Shown here: positions 1 through 5,955 of the stretch, one piece after another
How positions within the stretch are numbered: the stretch's first letter is position 1
How the letters are laid out: each line of letters starts with the position of its first letter
Made by a program: the position numbers and the translations under genes
Assembly (NCBI GenBank): GCA_934777095.1
Contig: CAKVNP010000039.1
Span: 1 to 10,836, forward strand
Source: an uncultured Clostridium sp.
Lineage (GTDB): Bacteria > Bacillota > Clostridia > Clostridiales > Clostridiaceae
DNA length: 10,836 nt
Direction of reading: 5' to 3'
Notes under the pieces: generated by a model
Database searches by the model: none
The model's input: only the letters and a program-made list of their open reading frames with translations
Told to the model about the DNA's origin: nothing

Positions 1-2
1 TG

Positions 3-28
3 AATCTCAACTAATATGAGAGGAGATT
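3..28 (+). promoter_or_regulatory. Possible Shine-Dalgarno-sequestering hairpin before the hydrolase
   Basis: AATCTC at 3-8 is an exact reverse complement of GAGATT at 23-28, a pairing that would cover part of the AGGAG ribosome binding site at 21-25. A competing stem pairs TCTCA at 5-9 with TGAGA at 17-21 and leaves most of the site open. The two pairings exclude each other, which could allow translational control. Both stems are short and the window begins here, so the rest of the leader is not visible. I do not see a preQ1 aptamer in these 33 bases. Confidence 0.25.
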
Positions 29-33
29 AACAC

Positions 34-1008
34 ATGGAAAAAAGAAAAGTAATTATTGATTGTGATCCTGGAATTGATGATTCATTGGCTTTAATACTTG
101 CACTTAGTTCACCAGAATTAGAGGTTGTAGGGATTACCACTGTGTCAGGAAATGTCAGGGCAGATCAAGGAGCGAAAAATGCCTTAAAGGTATTAGCTTT
201 AATGGGAAAGCAGCATATTAAGGTTTATGTAGGTGAAGAGGAACCTTTAGCAAGAGAACTTGTGACGGCGCAGGATACTCATGGTGAAGATGGTTTAGGT
301 GAAGCAGGCTATCAAGATGTGGAAGGTGAAGTTTACTATGGAGCAGTAGATTTTATCTTAGAAAAAGCTAAGGAAGGTGATGTCAGCATTATTGCTTTAG
401 GACCATTAACTAACTTAGCAAAAGCAATAGAGAAAGACATTAATACATTTAATAAAATTAATGAAATAGTATCTATGGGAGGAACATTTAAGTCACATGG
501 AAACTGCTCACAGGTAGCGGAATTTAATTATTGGGTTGATCCTCATGGAGCAAAGTATGTTTTCGATAATCTTGCAGTACCATATACAATGGTAGGACTG
601 GATGTTACTAGAGAAATAGTACTTACGCCAAATTATATAGAACTTATTAAACAGATAGATGGGAAGATAGCTAAATTTATTGTGGATATTACAAGATTTT
701 ATGTTGATTTCCATTGGCAGCAGGAAAGGACTTTAGGTTGTGTAATTAATGATCCATTAGCTGTAGCGTATTTTATAGATAGAAGTCTTTGTGAAGGGTT
801 TACTTCCTATATTGATATGGTGGAAGAGGGACCTGCAATGGGACAAACTCTTGTAGATGTAGGAGAGTTTTATAGAAAGAAACATAATGCTTTAGTACTT
901 ACCAAAGTAGAAAGTAAAAAGTTTATGGAGTTTTTCTTAAAGAGAATTTTCCCAGGAAATGAAAAAGATATTGAAATAGTATTAAATAATTCTAAATATG
1001 GTTTATAA
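34..1008 (+). CDS. queK: IunH-family nucleoside hydrolase, probable queuosine hydrolase
   Basis: This 324-residue protein has the usual length and motifs of the inosine/uridine-preferring nucleoside hydrolase family, which cleaves the N-glycosidic bond of ribonucleosides using a bound Ca2+. The N-terminal metal motif DCDPGIDD lies at residues 9-16, SGN at 38-40, HGEDGLG at 83-89, ALGPLTNLA at 121-129, EFNYWVDP at 163-170 and NDPLAVAY at 239-246. In many family members a His precedes that last DP and helps the purine leaving group; here it is Asn239. No signal peptide is seen, so the enzyme is cytosolic. It is the first gene of a tight operon with an ECF S component and a small radical-SAM-like protein. 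That combination is the queuine salvage set described in Clostridioides difficile, where the hydrolase (QueK) frees queuine from queuosine. The specific substrate is inferred from context; the hydrolase family is clear. The ATG at 34 follows an AGGAG at 21-25. Confidence 0.85.
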   Translation: MEKRKVIIDCDPGIDDSLALILALSSPELEVVGITTVSGNVRADQGAKNALKVLALMGKQHIKVYVGEEEPLARELVTAQDTHGEDGLGEAGYQDVEGEVYYGAVDFILEKAKEGDVSIIALGPLTNLAKAIEKDINTFNKINEIVSMGGTFKSHGNCSQVAEFNYWVDPHGAKYVFDNLAVPYTMVGLDVTREIVLTPNYIELIKQIDGKIAKFIVDITRFYVDFHWQQERTLGCVINDPLAVAYFIDRSLCEGFTSYIDMVEEGPAMGQTLVDVGEFYRKKHNALVLTKVESKKFMEFFLKRIFPGNEKDIEIVLNNSKYGL

Positions 1009-1019
1009 GAGGTTGCAAG

Positions 1020-1583
1020 ATGAGAAATAATAATACATTTAAAATTACACTTATGGCACTTTGTGTAGCAATAAATATTGTTGGCGGGTTTTTAGCTTTA
1101 ACTTTAAAGCTACCAATATACTTAGATACGATTGGGACATTTTTAGCAGCATTTACATTTGGACCACTGGCAGGTATTCTTACAGGGGCTGCCTCTTCAC
1201 TGATTAACGGAATGACTTATGATGTTTATTCATTATATTTTATGCCTACACAAATAATAGTAGGTTTTGCAGCGGGATATTTTTACAAAAAAGGATATTT
1301 TAAAGGGAAGAAGATAGTATTAGGAATATTATCAGTAACTATTTTAGGATCTATTATGTCTTCTATAATTTCTGCTTATGTATTTGGAGGAATTACTTCA
1401 TCAGGTAGTGCATTTATCGTAATGTATTTAAAGGAAGCTGGTATAGGAATTGTAAAAAGTGTTTTTTCTACGCAGGTTTTTACAGATTTAATTGATAAAG
1501 GAATAGCAGTATCATTAGTTATTTCAATCATTAATACAATGCCCTTCGAAATAAAGAAGAAATATTCTATAGGAGAACAATAA
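1020..1583 (+). CDS. qrtT: ECF transporter S component, probable queuosine/queuine transporter
   Basis: This is a 187-residue, very hydrophobic protein with about five to six membrane helices (roughly 8-28, 36-58, 74-90, 98-122 and 157-173). The stretch from LPIYLDTIGT at 31-40 to FGPLAGILTG at 47-56 is typical of the ECF-type riboflavin-transporter-like S component family (PF07155). S components bind the substrate and work with shared energising subunits (EcfA, EcfA', EcfT), which are usually encoded elsewhere and are absent here. The gene starts 11 nt after the hydrolase stop, with AAGAGG at 1007-1012 as ribosome binding site, and overlaps the next gene by one base (TAATG). Its place between a nucleoside hydrolase and a radical-SAM-like lyase matches the QrtT family proposed to import queuine or queuosine in gut bacteria. 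The family call is firm; the substrate is inferred from neighbours. Confidence 0.8.
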   Translation: MRNNNTFKITLMALCVAINIVGGFLALTLKLPIYLDTIGTFLAAFTFGPLAGILTGAASSLINGMTYDVYSLYFMPTQIIVGFAAGYFYKKGYFKGKKIVLGILSVTILGSIMSSIISAYVFGGITSSGSAFIVMYLKEAGIGIVKSVFSTQVFTDLIDKGIAVSLVISIINTMPFEIKKKYSIGEQ

Positions 1584-2272
1584 TGGATAGGTATAGTAAG
1601 GTTACTAATAAAAATAATAGGGAAATAGTATTGTTAAAGGCCTTTCCCTGTATCTGGGGCAAATGCAGCTTTTGTGATTATATAGATGACAATGATAATG
1701 ATGAAACTGAAATGAATCGAGTTAATAAAGAAGTTTTAGATAATATTGATGGTGAATTCGGCGTGCTGGAAGTCATTAATTCAGGAAGCTGTTTTGAAAT
1801 CCCAAAGGAGAGCCTAAATTATATTAAAAAGAAAATAGATGAAAAAGGAATAAAAAAATTATTTTTAGAAAGCCATTGGTGCTATAGAAATAGACTTCAG
1901 GAAATGAGAGATTTCTTTGGTATTGAGATAGTATTTAAAATGGGTGCAGAGACCTTTGATAATAACTTTAGAAATTTAGTATTAAATAAAAATGCCAACT
2001 TTAAATCCCCTGAAGAAGTCAAAGAATACTTTCAATCAGTGTGTATTATGGTAGGCATAAAAGGACAGACTAAAGAAATGATTAAAAAAGATCTGGATTT
2101 AGTTTTAAAACACTTTAAATATGCAACAATAAATGTATTTATCGATAATACAACAAATATAAAAAGAGATGAAGAATTGGTTCAATGGTTCATAAAAGAA
2201 TACGAATTTTTAAAAGACTACCCCAATATTGAAGTGTTAATTAATAATACAGACTTTGGAGTAGGAGACTAA
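1583..2272 (+). CDS. queL: Small radical-SAM-like protein, probable queuine lyase
   Basis: This 229-residue soluble protein has an N-terminal three-cysteine cluster, C23-x4-C28-x2-C31, followed by Asp-Tyr, in a setting (PCIWGKCSFCDY) that resembles a radical-SAM [4Fe-4S] site. The canonical spacing is Cx3Cx2C, so the first gap is one residue longer than usual. Other likely core elements are EVINSGSCFEIP at about 63-74, FLESHW at about 94-99 and KMGAETFD at about 119-126, consistent with a beta-alpha barrel shorter than most radical-SAM enzymes. In C. difficile a small radical-SAM subgroup (QueL) converts queuine to preQ1, which tRNA-guanine transglycosylase can insert into tRNA. The gene is coupled to the S component by a one-base overlap, with AGGAG at 1571-1575 seven bases before the ATG. 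The assignment rests on the operon partners, size and cysteine motif. The alternative is an uncharacterised radical-SAM protein of related activity. Confidence 0.78.
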   Translation: MDRYSKVTNKNNREIVLLKAFPCIWGKCSFCDYIDDNDNDETEMNRVNKEVLDNIDGEFGVLEVINSGSCFEIPKESLNYIKKKIDEKGIKKLFLESHWCYRNRLQEMRDFFGIEIVFKMGAETFDNNFRNLVLNKNANFKSPEEVKEYFQSVCIMVGIKGQTKEMIKKDLDLVLKHFKYATINVFIDNTTNIKRDEELVQWFIKEYEFLKDYPNIEVLINNTDFGVGD

Positions 2273-2281
2273 TAAAATTAT

Positions 2282-2330
2282 ATAGCTAGTCTCATGTTAA
2301 TGGTTAACAGATGAGACTAGCTATTTAATT
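2282..2330. terminator. Bidirectional Rho-independent terminator
   Basis: A perfect 14-bp inverted repeat pairs 2282-2295 with 2311-2324. A further five pairs are possible inside it (2296-2300 with 2304-2308). It lies between the convergent queuosine operon and the DUF445 gene. AT-rich runs flank both sides (TTTAATTT on the + strand, ATAATTTTATT on the - strand), so it can serve transcription from either direction, although neither U-tract is uninterrupted. Confidence 0.75.
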
Positions 2331-2337
2331 TCTAATT

Positions 2338-2940
2338 CTAAAGTAGGCAGACAATTAGTCCTTGAACTATTCCGATTATTCCACCAAGGATTCCACCAAG
2401 GATTTCTATGTGTTTAAGTTCTTGCTTAGCAATATTGATTATTATTCTTTCTAATTGGTAAAGATCAAAATCATTGATTTTATCTTGAACTATCTGCTGA
2501 ATATCAATTTTTTCTTTGATTTTATTAACCCCTTCTGTGGCCATGTTTTCAAGAACAGCATCTAATTCCTGCTCAATTATATTATCGATATATCCTTGAG
2601 CCATGCCTCTGAACATACCAGGAATAAAGTTTATCTTTTCAGCTACGATCATTCTAATTTTATTTTTTATTGATTCATTAAGATTTTGTTTATCTTCAGC
2701 AGTTACTGAATTTGCTATTATATCATCAATAGATAAAAGTTCTTCAGCAACAACTTGTCCTATATTAGTAGCAATATCGGCTTTTCTTTTTGGAATAAGA
2801 CCAATTATTTCTTTGTTTATTAAAGGTATTTTAATTGGCTCTATTGGTCTAAACATTAGCTTTATGGCAATAGTATTAGTTATCCATCCAATAAGTGCAC
2901 CAATTACTGCAAGTAATGCAATAGTAGTTAATGTATTCAT
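2338..2940 (-). CDS. DUF445 family membrane protein
   Basis: This 200-residue protein opens with a membrane helix at about 5-27 containing GWITNTIAIKLMFRP (18-32), the hallmark of the DUF445 family (Bacillus subtilis YheB relatives), followed by a conserved GLIPKRKADIA segment at 47-57. The middle is a long amphipathic, probably helical region. A second membrane helix at about 177-200 has a glycine-zipper pattern, ILGGILGGIIG. Some relatives, such as YheB, are much longer; this looks like a compact version with both ends in the membrane and an internal soluble domain, not a broken gene, because the start, stop and both membrane segments are intact. The biochemical function of the family is unknown. 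The ATG is preceded on the - strand by GGAGG (complement of 2946-2950). It is transcribed alone, divergently from the metal riboswitch leader. Confidence 0.8.
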   Translation of the reverse strand: MNTLTTIALLAVIGALIGWITNTIAIKLMFRPIEPIKIPLINKEIIGLIPKRKADIATNIGQVVAEELLSIDDIIANSVTAEDKQNLNESIKNKIRMIVAEKINFIPGMFRGMAQGYIDNIIEQELDAVLENMATEGVNKIKEKIDIQQIVQDKINDFDLYQLERIIINIAKQELKHIEILGGILGGIIGIVQGLIVCLL

Positions 2941-2974
2941 ATGTACCTCCTAGAATATTAAAATGACTTTACAT

Positions 2975-3003
2975 ATTGTAACACAAATTAAAATATATGT
3001 TTA
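2975..3003 (-). promoter_or_regulatory. Candidate sigma-A promoter for the DUF445 gene
   Basis: Reading the - strand, TAAACA (3003-2998) is followed after 17 bases by TACAAT (2980-2975). The -10 is preceded by TGT, giving an extended -10 element. The position, 35 bases before the ATG, fits a short leader containing the GGAGG site. Confidence 0.55.
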
Positions 3004-3028
3004 GTGAAATTTCTGTTAATTAAAAGTC

Positions 3029-3057
3029 TTGCGTATTTATAATTAATAAGATATAAT
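3029..3057 (+). promoter_or_regulatory. Sigma-A promoter for the riboswitch leader
   Basis: TTGCGT at 3029-3034 and a perfect TATAAT at 3052-3057 are separated by 17 bases. Transcription would begin near 3064, just upstream of the aptamer. This gives a leader of about 210 nt before the antiporter start codon. Confidence 0.75.
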
Positions 3058-3073
3058 CATAGCATCAAATAAA

Positions 3074-3172
3074 CAATTCCTGTAGGGGAGTAGTTAGCAG
3101 CGGAAGTTGTGATAATGTCAACAAGCATGGTCTATCAGACCTGGCATTATCTGAAATAACGAGACTTACAGA
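3074..3172 (+). ncRNA. yybP-ykoY (manganese-sensing) riboswitch aptamer
   Basis: The leader contains GGGGAGTAG at 3085-3093 and GTCAACA at 3117-3123, the signature conserved segments of the yybP-ykoY riboswitch, a Mn2+ sensor controlling metal homeostasis genes. A fold drawn by eye agrees. CTGTA (3080-3084) with TACAG (3167-3171) can form P1. GCAGC (3097-3101) with GTTGT (3106-3110) forms a hairpin capped by a GGAA tetraloop. GATAATG (3111-3117) with CATTATC (3145-3151), and GGTCT (3129-3133) with AGACC (3137-3141), form a second arm. The 3' side of P1 lies inside the 5' arm of the terminator that follows, so a metal-stabilised aptamer should block termination. The family call is from motif memory and was not scored with a covariance model; exact ends are approximate. 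Confidence 0.82.
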
Positions 3173-3216
3173 TAATATGCAATAACAGCATATTATCTGT
3201 AAGTCTCGTTTTTTTT
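3158..3216 (+). terminator. Riboswitch expression-platform terminator
   Basis: A perfect 23-bp stem pairs 3158-3180 with 3188-3210 around a seven-base loop, with an eight-T run at 3209-3216. It lies between the aptamer and the antiporter gene, so it would stop most transcripts unless its 5' arm is held by aptamer P1 (3167-3171). It is the regulated element of the switch and leaves 57 nt before the antiporter ATG. Confidence 0.88.
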
Positions 3217-3273
3217 ATTTAAAAAGACAAGCTATTAACCTATTAAGGAAAATTAATTAAAAGGAGAAAAGAC

Positions 3274-4242
3274 ATGATTTATTTTATTTATTTATTACTA
3301 GCAGCTCTAGTGGTGCTTTTATCTATTAAAGCAGCAGTGTATGTTGACTTAATTGACAAAAAGACAGATGTTTCAGGAGCATTTATCGGTGGTGTGCTGC
3401 TTTCAGCGGTGACTTCACTTCCAGAATTATTAACAACTTTATCTTCTACAGTGTGGTTAAAGAATCCAAGCCTTTCATTAGGAAATATTTTAGGAAGTAA
3501 TTTATTCAATATGACTATAGTAGCTGGCTTGATTATCTTTGGAATTAAATCCTTTGGAAAAGCTAAGATATCAAAAAGCCACATAAAAACTACTTCATTT
3601 GGTTTAGTTATCTATTTGGTTATTCTTTTAAATATGATGAATATAATCAATTTTGATATTCTTACTATCAGCATAACTTCAATAGTTATTTTAATACTTT
3701 ATGTAATTGCAGTTAAATCTATGGCAGGTGAAGAAGAGTCAGCAGAAAAAGATGAAGATGAAACTGCTGTAACTTCAAATCTTACAATGAAGCAGATTAT
3801 CACAAGATTTATAGCAGTAAGTATTGGCTTAGTTTTAGCAAGTATTTTAATTACATATGTTACAGATATTATTGCAGTTAGATTAAATTTAGGAGCAGGG
3901 CTTGCTGGAGCTTTATTATTAGGTATTGCTACATCACTGCCAGAATTAACTTCTTGTATCTCATTAGTTAAGATAGGAAACTTTAATGTGTCTATAGGAA
4001 ATGTGGTAGGAAGTAATTTATTTAATTTCTTTATTTTATTTATTGCAGATATTACATATTTTGGAGGGTCAGTTTATAATTTTGCCGATCCACAAAATAA
4101 AAATTTAATTTTCTTTGGGATATTAAGTTCTATATTAGTACTGTTAATCTTAAATATAAAAGATAAAGTTAGCAAAAATTATGTTTATATTACTTTATCA
4201 TTAGGAATAATAATGAGTTACTTAGGATTTATGATAGTATAA
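3274..4242 (+). CDS. CaCA-family cation antiporter (Na+/Ca2+ exchanger type)
   Basis: This 322-residue membrane protein has the two inverted alpha repeats of the Ca2+:cation antiporter superfamily. Repeat one has TSLPE at 47-51 and GNILGSNLFN at 70-79; repeat two has TSLPE at 220-224 and GNVVGSNLFN at 242-251. Glu51 and Glu224 match the two ion-binding glutamates of the archaeal exchanger NCX_Mj. About ten membrane helices are visible, split near the middle by an acidic loop (EEESAEKDEDE, 153-163). The equivalent of the second-repeat Asp of NCX_Mj appears to be Asn, as in the first repeat; this occurs in other bacterial members as far as I recall. The protein would exchange a divalent metal for Na+ or H+ at the cell membrane. 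The Mn2+-type riboswitch upstream suggests Mn2+ export, though Ca2+ remains possible. AAGGAG at 3261-3266 (core of AAAAGGAG) sits seven bases before the ATG. Confidence 0.85.
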   Translation: MIYFIYLLLAALVVLLSIKAAVYVDLIDKKTDVSGAFIGGVLLSAVTSLPELLTTLSSTVWLKNPSLSLGNILGSNLFNMTIVAGLIIFGIKSFGKAKISKSHIKTTSFGLVIYLVILLNMMNIINFDILTISITSIVILILYVIAVKSMAGEEESAEKDEDETAVTSNLTMKQIITRFIAVSIGLVLASILITYVTDIIAVRLNLGAGLAGALLLGIATSLPELTSCISLVKIGNFNVSIGNVVGSNLFNFFILFIADITYFGGSVYNFADPQNKNLIFFGILSSILVLLILNIKDKVSKNYVYITLSLGIIMSYLGFMIV

Positions 4243-4247
4243 AAGAT

Positions 4248-4283
4248 AAAAGCAGCGGATAATTAATTCCGCTACTTTTAGTA
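4248..4283. terminator. Bidirectional terminator between convergent genes
   Basis: AAAAG-C-AGCGGA at 4248-4259 pairs with TCCGCT-A-CTTTT at 4268-4279 with a single mismatch and an eight-base AT loop. A-rich sequence on one side and T-rich on the other make it usable from both strands. It ends the antiporter transcript and probably the converging CoA-transferase transcript. Confidence 0.75.
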
Positions 4284-4288
4284 TTTGT

Positions 4289-4480
4289 TTATTCAATTAT
4301 TAAGGCAGTAGTGTTAATTAAGATATCTAAACTGTTATTTGAGTGGAAGCTAGGATATGGAAGGTATGAATCATACTCTGCCAGTTCATCAGTTAAGATA
4401 TCCTCCAGCTCCTGGAGCTTATCCTGCAAAATATCAATTTTAGCAGTTAAGACTTTAATTCTATCTTTATCTGTATTCAT
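4289..4480 (-). CDS. Small coiled-coil-like protein of unknown function
   Basis: I do not recognise this 63-residue protein. Residues 5-38 are rich in Leu, Ile, Glu, Lys and Asp with heptad-like spacing (for example ILQDKLQELEDILTDEL), suggesting an amphipathic helix or short coiled coil. The tail has SYLPYPSFHS and then a hydrophobic end. No signal peptide, cysteine cluster or Spo0E-type SQELD motif is seen. What makes it credible is an almost ideal ribosome binding site on the - strand, AAGGAGG (complement of 4487-4493), six bases before the ATG. It begins only 18 nt after the CoA-transferase stop with no terminator between, so the two are probably co-transcribed. An overlapping + strand reading frame (4311-4502) lacks comparable support. 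Confidence 0.6.
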   Translation of the reverse strand: MNTDKDRIKVLTAKIDILQDKLQELEDILTDELAEYDSYLPYPSFHSNNSLDILINTTALIIE

Positions 4481-4498
4481 AGTAGTCCTCCTTAAACA

Positions 4499-5791
4499 TT
4501 AATATAAATATTTATTAGCATCTCTTTTTAATGCTGCTCTAAAATCGGGATGGGAAATGCTGATAAGTTCAGCAATTCTTTTGGCAATACTTTTGCCTTT
4601 TAAATTTGCTATGCCATATTCAGTTACCACATAATCTACATCATTGCGGGAAAAAGATATGGCAGCGCCAGCATAATGCTGGGCACAAATAGTTGAAATT
4701 GTATTGTTTTTTGCTGTTGAATATAAGGCAATAATTGATTTGCCTCCTTTGCTCAGCTGTGCCCCTACACCAGTATCTGTCTGTCCCCCAGTACCGCTAT
4801 ATTGCTTATAACCTATGCTTTCTGAAGCACATTGGCCAGTTAAATCAATGGCCAAAGTAGTATTTATTGAAATCATATTATCATTTTTACCAATAATATA
4901 AGGGTTATTGGTATAAGCACAAGATTTTAATTCAATAGCAACGTTATCATTTAAAAAATCATATAATTTTTTTGTGCCTAGAGCAAAAGACCCCACTATT
5001 TTATTTCTATGAAGAGTTTTTTTCCTATTTGTGATTACCCCAGAATTATATAAATCACATATTCCTTCACTAATCATTTCTGTATGCACACCTAAATCCT
5101 TTTTATTCAGTAATGACTGGCATACTGCATTAGGAATCCCGCCAATTCCAAGCTGAATAGTAGCTCCATCAGGAATAAGGGAGGCAATATAACGTCCAAT
5201 AGTTAAATCTTTATCTGAAACTGCAGGAATATCAATTTCTTTTACAGGACAATTGTTTTCATAAATATAATCAGCCTGGCTCAGATGGACTAATGTATCG
5301 CCATGGACTCTAGGAAGATTTTCATTTACTTCAAGAATAACCATATCAGCAGCTTCCAAGCTTTCAATTTCATAGACTGTAGAAAGGGAAAGTGAAAAGA
5401 AGCCGTGTTTATCCATAGGAGATACTGCGCCAACAAAGAGATTAGGCTTTATGTATTTTAATCTATTTATTGCAGCATATCTTAAATGGGTAGGGATATA
5501 TGAAGTAAGTCCATGATTATGGCAGCACCTAGCAGAACCACCATAAAAAGTAGTTTCATTAATAAAATGCCCTTTCATTGATGGGTCAGAATTGAATTTA
5601 TATTCTTGTAAGCTAAGCATTGTTACAACCGAGATATTTTCCACTTTGTCCTTAACCTTATGGAGATTTGCAAGAAAAAGGCTCGGTTCACATGGCCCTA
5701 AAGAACAGACAATTTCAAAATTAGATTTAACTTTATTTAGCGCATCGGATATTGAGATAAGTTTACTTTTATATTGACTGGTAAAATTCAT
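4499..5791 (-). CDS. Acetyl-CoA hydrolase/transferase family, 4-hydroxybutyrate-type CoA-transferase
   Basis: This 430-residue cytosolic enzyme matches the length of clostridial 4-hydroxybutyrate CoA-transferase (AbfT/Cat2, about 430-440 residues), which moves CoA between acetyl- or butyryl-CoA and a carboxylic acid. Visible motifs are LGIGGIPNAV at 214-223, HTE with Glu238 at the position of the catalytic glutamate of AbfT, SGTGGQTDTGVGAQLSKGGKSI from 332, and TEYGIANLKG at 390-399 followed by the usual ISHPDFR near the C-terminus. Glu238 would form the covalent glutamyl-CoA intermediate. The gene stands apart from other fermentation genes, so whether the acceptor is 4-hydroxybutyrate, butyrate, propionate or acetate cannot be told; butyryl-CoA:acetate CoA-transferases are close relatives. 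AGGAG lies seven to eight bases before the ATG on the - strand. A small gene follows in the same transcript. Confidence 0.85.
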   Translation of the reverse strand: MNFTSQYKSKLISISDALNKVKSNFEIVCSLGPCEPSLFLANLHKVKDKVENISVVTMLSLQEYKFNSDPSMKGHFINETTFYGGSARCCHNHGLTSYIPTHLRYAAINRLKYIKPNLFVGAVSPMDKHGFFSLSLSTVYEIESLEAADMVILEVNENLPRVHGDTLVHLSQADYIYENNCPVKEIDIPAVSDKDLTIGRYIASLIPDGATIQLGIGGIPNAVCQSLLNKKDLGVHTEMISEGICDLYNSGVITNRKKTLHRNKIVGSFALGTKKLYDFLNDNVAIELKSCAYTNNPYIIGKNDNMISINTTLAIDLTGQCASESIGYKQYSGTGGQTDTGVGAQLSKGGKSIIALYSTAKNNTISTICAQHYAGAAISFSRNDVDYVVTEYGIANLKGKSIAKRIAELISISHPDFRAALKRDANKYLY

Positions 5792-5955
5792 CGTAAAGCT
5801 CCTATTATAAGAAAAATTATTTTAATATATATTATTAAAGTTAGAGAAAAAAATGATAAATAAATAATTAGGGTAAACTGGAAAAATAGCTTAAGTTTTC
5901 TAGAAAAACTATCGATAAACAACTGTACTATAAAAAAATTAAGGGGGAAAGCATA
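5792..5955. promoter_or_regulatory. Divergent intergenic region with a short palindrome
   Basis: This 164-base, very AT-rich gap must hold the promoters for the CoA-transferase (-) and the hydrolase (+). A perfect 12-base palindrome, TTTTCTAGAAAA, lies at 5896-5907 within a slightly longer imperfect repeat (AGTTTT...AAAACT, 5894-5910). It could be an operator or chance in AT-rich sequence. TACTAT at 5926-5931 is a possible -10 for the + strand gene, but no good -35 precedes it. I could not settle a promoter for the - strand gene. Confidence 0.3.

Noticed and set aside
1..33. Tail of a preQ1-I riboswitch before the queuosine operon
   Set aside because: The short visible leader does not show the C-rich loop and A-rich tail of preQ1-I; only a possible hairpin over the ribosome binding site is seen.
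508..714. Reverse-strand open frame of 68 codons inside the hydrolase gene
   Set aside because: Lies wholly within a gene with clear family motifs and has no family signature of its own.
2380..2406. Short direct repeat in the DUF445 gene
   Set aside because: It encodes the repeated Ile-Leu-Gly-Gly of the glycine zipper and is explained by the protein sequence.
2603..2953. Forward open frame of 116 codons opposite the DUF445 gene
   Set aside because: The opposite strand carries the DUF445 hallmark and a GGAGG site; this frame is a by-product of that coding sequence.
4289..4480. Spo0E-like phosphatase as identity of the small protein
   Set aside because: Size fits, but the SQELD-type motif of that family is missing.
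4311..4502. Forward open frame of 63 codons opposite the small coiled-coil gene
   Set aside because: The - strand frame has AAGGAGG at ideal spacing and an operon context; the + strand frame lies just after a terminator and has neither, and it is Ser/Leu-rich as expected of a shadow.
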